A stretch of DNA of 64,000 nt from Hemileia vastatrix (Eukaryota; Basidiomycota; Pucciniomycetes; Pucciniales; Zaghouaniaceae). Positions 55,359 through 64,000 of the stretch are shown piece after piece. The stretch is from positions 50,958,974 to 51,022,973 of the forward strand of contig JASXTE010000003.1 of NCBI GenBank assembly GCA_030280995.1. The letters are read 5' to 3'. Under the pieces are notes generated by a model, which made no database searches, was not told the origin of the DNA, and worked only from the letters and a program-made list of their open reading frames with translations. The position numbers and the translations under genes were made by a program. Position 1 is the first letter of the stretch. Every line of letters begins with the position of its first letter.

Positions 55359-58300
55359 CTACAAATTTCCCCAATCCCAAATTAACACAAAGATGTTAGT
55401 CAACAGAAAATAAATTTGATTAATTTTTTCACTCACTACTGTCTGTAGTCCAATGGCAGTGACAACCTCGTCTTTGATTCCAAACATTCCTTTTTTGTGC
55501 TCGACAGTAGCTGCATGTCCAATTATTGCATCTTTCTTAATCACAATTTGAGTTGCTTTGGCTACTCTTACTAACTGACAATGCACTTGTGGGAAAATCT
55601 CATAGGGATCCTTTGATGTTTCTTCTGGACGGAGCTCTTTGAAAGGACTTACTATTAAATATATTTGATCATTCTCTTCCTTTGATCTGAAAATATCATC
55701 AATTTGCCCAAACTGGCTATCTTTTCCATAGTAGAATTCAATTGTTGAATTAGCAATGTGTCAATGGTAACTAGTAAACCTCTTTCCATGTATCAATATG
55801 CTTGCTACATTTTCAACTACCCAATCCCCACTTTTCTCTGATGGTGTCAAAGCCTGTCTTGAAGTTTCTTTTCCCATTTGTGCCCTTACCCATTTAGTAA
55901 ATAATGCCATACTTAGATGGATCCATTTGTTTTGTTTATCGAGATCAATATGGATTTTTTTAGTCTCACATTGATCATTATCTTCAGCTTCACCAAGATC
56001 TAATACCCTAGACTTCCGATACCAATGTTTGAGCATTGTTAGCGGTATCTCTCCTGTGGTAAATATTAATAAATTAGCACAGCTGAGTTTTTAAATCATT
56101 GCTTACAAACATTACATACGTGGATGGTGATTGTTTGGAATTTCAGATAATATATGATTCACCCGCTCTCCAGACCAAGTAGCTGTACCTGATGGTGGAC
56201 CAAGACGCTTTATCATTTCAGGATAATGTTGAGTGATATGCAGATTTGGCTTTGCATTAATATTCTTCCAACCCTCTTCAAGGCACTCACAATACTCTAA
56301 CAGAAATTGATCTAGATCTTTAAGCTCATTAGTCTGTATATTTTTAATGTCAAAAAATTGGTGATCGAGCATAATGTTACAAGTGACTTGAGAAGATAAT
56401 ATTCTCTTGGTTTATCAGCTGAGGAAGCTGAAGATTCAGATTCTTTAAATTTTTCAAACCAAAGGGGTATAAGTGACAAAGGGAAGTAGAGAGTATACAG
56501 CATGTGCCATTCTGCTGCCTTGAGGGATCCTGCCTTTTTAGATCCTACTGATTTTGGAACTCGTGTTAGCCAGGAAGGTCTTCTTACTTGATCAATCATC
56601 TTCCATACAACCTGTAGCTCTGCTGCTGTGATTCGTGGATTACTACTACCTTCATTTTCTTTCTCCTTACCTTTCCTTTTATTTTCTTCATCTCTAGCTG
56701 TCTCATTTGATGAGTGAGATCCTTCACTCTGTGATATGCTAATGCTTCTTTGCCTTAAGTTATACAATGAATTCCTACTGTCACTGCTGTGAGACTGTAT
56801 TGAGGCCACATCGCTATATGGAGGAATAAATTTGGAGCTGGATGACCTACTCTGGCTTCTTGATCGATTTGTTCCCAATCCTTCATTATCTAGTCCATGA
56901 TGACTTGATGACTGTCTTGAACTCGTACGTCTTTGCCGCTTGTGCTGTCTCGTGTGTCCTGTATCATCATCATCATTATTCGTGGTGCTTAAGCTACTTC
57001 TACGTTTTTTCGAATGTTTGTGCAGTGAAGTATCAGAAAAGAAATCATCATCTTCTTCTCTTACATGCCAATTTTTATCCTTTTCCAGCTTTCTTTCTAG
57101 ATCTTTTGCTGCATTTTGGATTTGAAAATAGCTTAGACTGTGATCTTTTAGGTTGCCAAGCATATGTGAATGCATAACATCAATTGAGCAATATTCAGTT
57201 GGACGCCAATATTCAAGGTTATTCAGCTCACTCCATCGTACCCCATGATTTTGAACAATTGATACACGCTCCCAATGTGACTTAGAATTTTTCCACTTTG
57301 TTGCCCAGCACATATGATCCTCATGATTCCGTATTGAAAAATTTCCCACATTCTTTTCACTAATTTCATCTTTAGAGATATTACAGAAAGAGCAGAACAT
57401 TTTTGCAGAGTGACTCGAAAAGCCAGCCAATTTTTGTATTGCAGGAATGTCACCTATCAAAGAGAACAATGCAACTCTTAATTTCCGGCCTCGTGGATAA
57501 AGATGTGTCTTTTCAATCAATATACCATCCCATAGAGTTTGTAGATCATTAACCAGTGGTTTTAGAAGGTGATTAAGCTGTTCACTTGTGGGTTCTGTGT
57601 GTCTGGGTATAATAGAATACAAAAAAAGATTTTCCATTTTGTATCTATCTTCTTGAGGTAGGTTCATACACACCATCATAATATTGCCTACAGACTTCTG
57701 ATGACCTCCAATCCTATTGCCACCAGGCCTATACCAGTCGACATATAAAGTAAACATTAAGTTGCCTGAAGTTATCGTATATTCATCATCATTGCTATCC
57801 AGAGCTGGAGTGGTTATGGGAAAGTTTTTCCAAATTGAACCATCACAAACATCCTTCATCAAATCACACTCTACACGTTCTGCCACAGGGGTTTTCTTCT
57901 CAATCAGAAGCTCAAATTTGAACAGTTTGATCTTTTCCTTAAGCCAGTCGATAAAAGAATGGTGATGAAATGTTTTAAGAGATAAGTATTTTACATGTTC
58001 TTGATGTTCCTCCATCAAATACAGCCTTTCATCACATTTAACTGAAATTTGTCCTGCTCCAAACATTTTTAAATAGCGCTTTGATGATGAAAGAAACGGT
58101 TGATTGCAACATAGTATAGATGGTTGAGATTCAGAGTTATACTCATAAAGAGCAAAGCATTTAGGACAGCATGTTTTAGTGAAAAATGATTGATTGAGCT
58201 TTAATCGACTAAAAACTGTATCTATCAAGCGTGGGACCAGGCGGACAATGCTATCAGAATCCAGTATTCCACTATCACCTAGAAGTTTGAGCTTCTTAAT

Positions 58301-58736
58301 TTCTTCATCCAAAAATTGAGTACAACCTTCTTTGCTCAAATGATGAATCAGAGAAAGCTTTGCTGCCTGCCACATAATTATTTGGCTATACCGTTCCCCA
58401 AGATTTGAGTTTCTAGAGACTGTTGAAGATACTTCTGCCCCCAATAGCAACTGCCCCTATGTAATAAATCATTGAAACATCATAAAGACTTTAATTCTCA
58501 CATTGAACTATAGATATACAGCTTACTGTTTCTGTGGAGCGGGAACTTCCAATGTTAAGTGGATTGTTGGAAGAAATAACCATCTGGGCCTTCCTATTTC
58601 TTTCCTCTTGATGTTTTGCATAAGAATTAGAGCTTTTGAAAGCCATACCAACTTCAAAGGACCCAGAAGAAGTTTGATACTTTCTATTGACACATCCAAG
58701 ATCTTGACATTGACATACATGAAAAAATGGAGGCAT
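55359..58736 (-). CDS. TNP2-type transposase of CACTA/EnSpm class
   Basis: Exon 1 is 58736-58527, exon 2 is 58456-56381, exon 3 is 56333-56120 and exon 4 starts at 56053. All junctions are in phase, including a 47-base intron. The protein shows the fungal TNP2 pattern in order: a cysteine cluster (CCPKCFALY), a catalytic block YVDWYRPGGNRIGGHQKSVG, then RPLxNDL-type LKPLVNDLQTLWDG, LIGDIPAIQKLAGFSSHSAK with CSFC, and GVRWSELNNLEYWRPTEYCS with DVMHSHMLGNL. A Ser/Arg-rich linker and a C-terminal GPPSGTATWSGERVN block follow. It would cut and join CACTA-type ends such as those at 36978 and 42713. A TGA at 55758 in TTGA context interrupts the C-terminal part, which continues in frame (STIEFYYGKDSQFG) to about 55440. 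Confidence 0.85.
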
Positions 58737-59811
58737 TGTAATTGTGATAATTGTAGGAATAAGTTAGCTATTCGAAGTTACCGATTGAAGGTATTCCTTT
58801 TTTTGAAAGGCACTAGCTAATATAAGCTACATTTTTTTATCAAAAGAATATGATGGAATATGTGTTGAAATTATTTAAGTTTAAATGTTTAATTTTTAAT
58901 CGGATAAATTATATATTAATTTAAAGTTATGCAGTCTACTTTATTTGTATTCTGTATACTCTCTGCATTTGTACAACAATGCATGCATGTTTATCAGAAT
59001 ATTTTCTATCATAGAAAAAATTCTGTTGTACGCACAAGCATCTTAATTATTTTTCTATCAAATGCCTTCTGAGTTATATCTAACTACCCTATAATTATTT
59101 GATTTTGATAAAAATTCTTAGTTATGGACTATAAGAAAAGTAATCCATATTTTTAACATAATTATTTAAAAAATTACCCCAAAAATCAAAGTTAAACCCA
59201 AAAATAAGTTTAATATTTTGTAAAAAACAATCACAAACATATTTCTTTCAATTTGAAAATTGGTCTGTACTAGGTAGAATTTTCTATAAAGAAAAAATCA
59301 AAAATACTCAAATAATAGATGCTACAAAAGTGTAAACCTTAAAGAATTACATAAAAGCTGAAACCTTGTATAACTTTTCATACATAAATGTGATGAAGTG
59401 ACACTCTAGTCTATTTATTCAGGTTGAAAAAAATTACTCAAAAGAATATGTATTACTATCATATTGGACCAAAAATAATTTTTTGGTAATCAAAAAATGA
59501 ACATAGCCTCACATTTAACAAATTATTTTTGTGGAAGAATTTTTTGAAAAGAAAAAAAAATCCGTTTCTTAAATGAGTCTGCTTTTATCACATAATCATT
59601 CTCTTTATTTTATACCATTCCTTTTGAGTTCAAGTTGCATATAAAAATATAATTTATGCATATTATAATTCCATAAAGTCGAAATATTTCTTATTCTTAA
59701 TTTTTGTGATATTTCTCCTTAAATCAACTTTGATCATAAAGTTTTGGAGCTCAACAATTTATCCTTCCTCTTTGTTTAATTTAATTGAACACTTTCTTAA
59801 TCTAATTATTT
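58737..59811. other. Divergent promoter region
   Basis: About 1.1 kb of AT-rich DNA lies between the transposase gene (leftward) and the unknown gene at 59812 (rightward). It is the likely shared upstream region of both. No repeat or binding-site cluster stands out. Confidence 0.45.
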
Positions 59812-60933
59812 ATGAACCCTAGTAGCTCTTACTTTCCTCATGGAAACCTGCCCACAAACACAAGAACACTTAATAGAATTTTTAATGAGACTTTGCCTCC
59901 ATTCAATTCTCACTTTTGTAGATCTATACACAATTTTTGTCGTTCACTTTTGGATATGTCACCAGAATCAAATGGATGGAAACAAAACCCTACTGAAGAG
60001 CAATTAGACAGATTTTCATCATTCGACATGAATTCTTGCAACATTGCCTTTGAACTACCTCATCCAGAATCAAATTCAGCGGTTTCAGAAAAGTTTCCAC
60101 CAATTTTCCGTGAATCTTTTATTGAGCACCTTCGCATGTGTGGTTTCCCAGGATCAACTTTTGCTTGGAACCTAGATTGGTTTGACAAATGGAACCAGGT
60201 CTTGGCAAATATTCTCATTAAACACTGGGACAATGCCTTAAAAACCAATAATTTGATTGCATATCCAATTGACTCAACTCAAATTAGCTTCTCAAATCAA
60301 ATAGGAGTTCTTCACCGTTGGTTTTTAGGTCATTCTGATAGATTAAGACTTGGGAAGGATTCTCATAGCTCTCAAGAAATAATCAAAGTGAGAAAGCATA
60401 AATATAGAATAAAAAAAAAAGTATGAAAATCCCTTTTTTTTCAACCGTTTTTATTTATGACCTTTATTTCAAATAACAAAGATTCTTAGAATTCAGTTAA
60501 CCGAACTAAACTTCTTAAACAACTTCCACATTGTGAAACTTATCACAACCTTTTCACAAACATCAAATGTTGTTCAGACACCGAAATTGATAATGATGGA
60601 TTGTTAAGATGTATCTTAATGCAATGGAGGTCTGAAGATTTTTCTAAAGTTGCACAATATCTTGACCAACAACACTTTGATATTCGAGATAATTCAACCT
60701 ACTCTGGCAGTGTGCTAAAAGACTTGGCCTTGTACAAAAGAATCAGTTTGGTTTCAACATTATCCCCTAACCTTAATCCTTCTCATGTCCCCCGGGGTTT
60801 GCGGAATGACTGTTATTCTCCCTTATATCTTGCATCTCTAAATCCTCAACAACTCAGACTTTTAAATCCTAAAAATCCCATAAATTTACCTGCTCTCCTT
60901 GAAATTCTTTCTTCCTCTAATGTGAGTGATTGA
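59812..60933 (+). CDS. Unknown protein, paralogue of 53255-54932, two exons
   Basis: Exon 1 is 59812-60420 and exon 2 is 60490-60933, joined in phase across a 69-base intron (GTATGA...CTTAG). This gives about 350 residues without internal stops. It shares with the minus-strand gene the FAW..WFDKWNQVLANI block, the following helix with Gln/Trp-rich RWFLGHSDRL, a Lys/Arg-rich stretch at the intron, and the C-terminal PRGLRNDCYSPLYLASLN motif. It lacks the proline-rich N-terminal exon. It is the least damaged gene of the right half. Function is unknown. A pair of such genes around a transposase suggests roles in transposition or element regulation, which is inference. Confidence 0.6.
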
Positions 60934-61069
60934 CAAACTCCCTTAATAATAGGTTTGCACACTCATACTCCTCATTTCCACTGTTTGGGACACTTAGCCT
61001 TGAAAACAAAAACATGATTTTAATGATTACTATTATCATTAAAATTTATAGAAATGAAATTTGGCTTAC

Positions 61070-63345
61070 ATTGTTAGCTCCATTTTTTTCCTTTGAATCT
61101 TATACATGCTGAATTCTATACTTCCTTGTACAAAATAATTCAAAACATTTACTTCATTTTGCTGCCCCATTCTATACAGCCGATCAACAGCCTGTTGCTC
61201 AACTGCTGGATTCCAATTTGGCTCCTATTTCAACATTGAACATATAAAAAATTTAATATTTTTGTTCTTAATATGAAATAAAAGACATTGAGCTCACCAT
61301 TATATATACATTTTGAGCACACCTGAGATCTATACCCACTCCTGCAGCCTGAATCGTTCCAACCAAAACTTAGCAATTTTTATTAAAATGGAATTCATGC
61401 ATATTTTTGTCTCGCTTTGTCCGGCTGAGTTCACCCGTAAGCTGGGTATACCTAATATTGTGGTCATCTAAAGCCATTTTTATTCTATTTTGAAATATTA
61501 GAAAATTGTTTTTAATAAGCCAACACAATTTTGTAAAACAATTCATTATAGAATCACTTACATCTGCAAAAAGTCTGCAAAGTTGGAGAATATAACAGCT
61601 TTTGGAAAATTTATATCCCTTTCACCAGACAAAAAGTTTTTTAAGTGGCCTATAAGATGACAAATCTTTGTGGAATGCTGCCAGGTGAAATCAAAAGTTG
61701 GAGTTTCATCCAGATTTTCGTAGATTGGATGGTTGCAGAATTTTCTTAAAATCATCAGCTCTCTTAGAAACTCAGATGAGTCCCAAGGGAAGTCAGTGCT
61801 TCTGGAGGGCCCATATTGCTCAGTGAATCCTTCTTGAAGCACATCAAGTTTAGACCTCCATGGATCTGCTAATTGAACCAATATCCCCCTTTGAATCTTT
61901 TTTGGAAGAGACAAAATTGCATCCTTTGTTCTACGTAGGCTTATGACTTTCATTAAGTGATTGATTGATTTAATAGAATTAGCCTTTCCTTTTTGAAAAC
62001 CTGGAAAAAGGAAATTCTTCCATAACCAGTCTTCTTGCCACTTTTCGATTCTAAGAAAAAATATGAGACTTTGAAGGTCAGTGGGCCTGTTCTGAAGTGG
62101 AGTTCCAGTCAAGCATAGTCGGTGTTGGGATTCCAAGTCAAATATTGTTTGAGTCCTCTGCGAGTAAGGATTTTTAATGTAACTAAAAGAATATTTATAA
62201 AAATTGATTATAAAAATTAAGTTTTAAGTTTTATATATAGAAATGGACACTAACTGAGCTTCATCTAAAACAACTCTATACCAAAAGAGCATTTGAGTCA
62301 CCGGTATCTTTTTTTGGCTTTGATTTTTTGACATCGTTGGGCTAGCTATTTCATAGGTCGTTAAAACAATAGCAGTGTCCTGTAGCTCATTGACATTAGT
62401 ATTTTGACAATCCTTCCCATAAAGAACCTTGAAAGGAAGTGCATTATCTTCAAAGTGCACACTTATTTCATTGATCCAATTCGATAGTGTTGCCAGGGGG
62501 CATATAATCAGTGTGGCTGAACTCCGATTAATACCTTCTTGATTTTCTGATACCTGGAATTGTCTTGCTTCACCTTAAGTTGCACTTATAAGAGAAGGAG
62601 TTGAAAGTGTCTTTCCCAAACCCATATCATCAGAAAGTATTGACCCGTTTCCTTCAGGCGGCAATTGATTGTTAGGAAACTGATCTTTATAGTCATCGAA
62701 TCCAGTTCTAAGCCAATGGTTGTCCTGGTGCCTCCACATGATATCCAACTTTTCCTTTAACATTCGTTCATTGTCAATCATAAAATTTATTGCTTGAAGT
62801 TGATGTGTTTTGAGAACTGTTTTGATTCCTCGGATAAGTTGATCAGCTTTCCAATCTTGAGTACTCTGAGATATTTGGAAAGAGCCTTCAAAAATTACAT
62901 GCGGGATATTAAAAAAGATAGTGGAGTCATAGTTCAGGATTGGACATAAATCGATTTGTGCAGAAGAAAATGCTTCTTTAGCAAGACTGATTAGTGTACA
63001 TGAAGAAAAGAGGCATCCCCAAAGTTGATACTGATTACCAAAAACTGGAACCAAGTAAGCATGAAAATAGAAAGGCTTCATAGGATTCAAGGCACTTCTT
63101 TGGTTTAAATGGTGAGATCCAGAGCCAATGTCACCCAATAGTGGTCCAATGTGCTGACTCTGCACTTGAGAAAGATTACCAACAAGGGTTGGTTTTCTTT
63201 CTTCAAATAGTCCAAAAATATGAACATTCGAATGGCCTCGCTGTAAAATTGTGGGGGTCGGTGAGTTTTGAAATCTTGAAATTACATTCATATAAATTTG
63301 ATCAATTGTTATTGAGAACTTTCCAACACATCTGAGACTTGACAT
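61070..63345 (-). pseudogene. SNF2/RAD5-type helicase-like ATPase, two in-frame stops
   Basis: Exon 1 runs 63345-62255, exon 2 from 62155 to about 61564, exon 3 from 61484, and a last exon from about 61230. The Walker A motif is DDMGLGKT (near 62615). Then come LIICPLATLSNW, VLDEAQ (Walker B), CLTGTPLQNRPTDL, RRTKDAILSLP, FCNHP, AAGVGIDL and the arginine-finger motif QQAVDRLYRMGQ. This is the full motif series of SNF2 remodellers, closest in style to RAD5/HLTF. The N-terminal 190 residues are unassigned. TAA codons at 62575-62577 and 61370-61372 interrupt it, so it is a pseudogene or needs readthrough. No RING finger is seen between the helicase lobes. It would translocate on DNA or displace nucleosomes. 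Linkage with TET/JBP and TNP2 genes suggests an element-borne chromatin function. Confidence 0.78.
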
Positions 63346-64000
63346 ATTAAGTAAGAATAGTATCTGAAGATAGTGGTTGTTAAAAGATGAATTGAAGCAA
63401 AAAATGAAGAATCAGTTTTGAATAAAACGACAAAATAACTTTTTAGCATATGCTATGCTAACCTCATAATTCTTTCACATGTATTATTATTATCTTTTTA
63501 ATAAATATTGGAAGTAAATCAATGATAACTGGAATGAATAATATGTCTTAAAAATAAATCTTGAGCCTATAGAGTAAATTTTGGTTTGTGGAGGAAGAAA
63601 AATTTTCTCAATAAAAATGTGCATTATTGTTACATTATAATCACAAAATAGAATAATTTCACTCTTATTACACTTATTTATGTTTCTGTCTAATAGTAAA
63701 ATGCTTTAGATGTCAGTTCAAAATCCAAATTGAAACTACTACCTAGAACGATATCTTGATACTAACATACTTTTTGTAAGTCTTTGGAAAGACACTTATG
63801 GTGATCTCAATAATATTAAAATTGATTTGAACTGTATGTTTTATCAAATATCTATGTAGTCTAGTGTAATAATTGAGATACTACAGTTTAACCTTCTGTT
63901 ACCAACTTGGCAAGAAAATATATGTAGATATTCTTAGAACGAATATCAAATTTTGCTTTCCACAAGATGGGAAAGTGAATATTATGATATGTTAAGTGAT
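63346..64000. other. AT-rich end of window, nothing recognised
   Basis: No gene or repeat. It would be the upstream region of the SNF2-like gene. No CACTA-type right terminus is visible here. Confidence 0.5.

Larger units (their letters stand above)
36978..64000. mobile_element. Candidate giant CACTA-type transposon, left terminus to window end
   Basis: CACCACAAAA at 36978 is followed by the 20-base palindrome GGGTATTGCTAGCAATACCC. The next 250 bp share words (for example ATCTAACxTAAGCTTxTGCATAT) with the left end of the proven CACTA element at 19515. A TNP2 transposase gene of the CACTA class lies at 55359-58736. In between and beyond are a TET/JBP-like gene, unknown genes and an SNF2 helicase, with no sign of unrelated host genes. 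The right terminus was not found, so joining these into one element of at least 27 kb is inference. Independent insertions into a gene-poor region are the alternative. Confidence 0.45.

Noticed and set aside
59812..60933. Host housekeeping gene
   Set aside because: It is a paralogue of the gene at 53255-54932 and lies beside a transposase. Nothing suggests a conserved cellular role.

Overview
The window is almost entirely transposable-element DNA from an AT-rich fungal genome. Short phase-consistent spliceosomal introns, a C6 zinc-cluster ORF, TET/JBP-type dioxygenase genes, a fungal-style TNP2 transposase and CpG (often TpCpG) transition damage point to a basidiomycete, most likely a rust fungus (Pucciniales). 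I cannot name the species, and I see no confident single-copy host gene.

Layout. (1) 1-12066: a young Ty3/gypsy LTR retrotransposon, element A, entered inside its 5' LTR. It has a tRNA-Lys-type primer site, Gag-protease in one frame, a -1 slippery heptamer at the end of gag, Pol in the -1 frame with three to four internal stops, a 3.6 kb 3' region full of a short hairpin motif, a spliced antisense gene with a C6 zinc cluster, a polypurine tract and the 3' LTR. (2) 12067-16480: pieces of a second LTR family (LTR-B), including two near-identical LTRs facing each other. (3) 16481-34560: an old, broken Ty3 copy related to A. It is split by a 9.3 kb CACTA-like element (19515-28853, TSD CTT), which holds a PIF/Harbinger element (20059-23788), which in turn holds a TET/JBP-like pseudogene. 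(4) 34594-36581: another minus-strand LTR-B with an adjoining ORF. (5) 36978 to the window end: the left terminus and candidate body (at least 27 kb) of a giant CACTA-type transposon. It carries a TET/JBP-like gene, an unknown multi-exon gene, two paralogous unknown proteins, a TNP2 transposase and an SNF2/RAD5-type helicase. A 261-bp CACTA MITE sits inside it.

Working together. Element A looks recently active: its two LTRs differ at about 5 of 449 comparable positions. The old copy shares its primer site, frameshift arrangement, repeated hairpin motif and structured 3' region, so these are family features and not accidents. In the right half, transposase, dioxygenase and chromatin-remodeller genes lie between one recognisable CACTA terminus and the window edge. 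This suggests one large element carrying its own DNA-modifying functions, but the right terminus is not in view.

The strongest candidates for something undescribed are: (a) a mini-hairpin followed by a TAAACTGG tail, present about 30 times in the Ty3 family with paired stem changes; (b) a chain of about 13 different strong stem-loops at 43119-43885; (c) a mosaic of about 19 palindromes and reused modules at 51100-53045, including about 310-bp inverted arms; and (d) the giant CACTA gene set. Coordinates of exons and repeats were read by eye; those marked 'about' may be off by a few bases.
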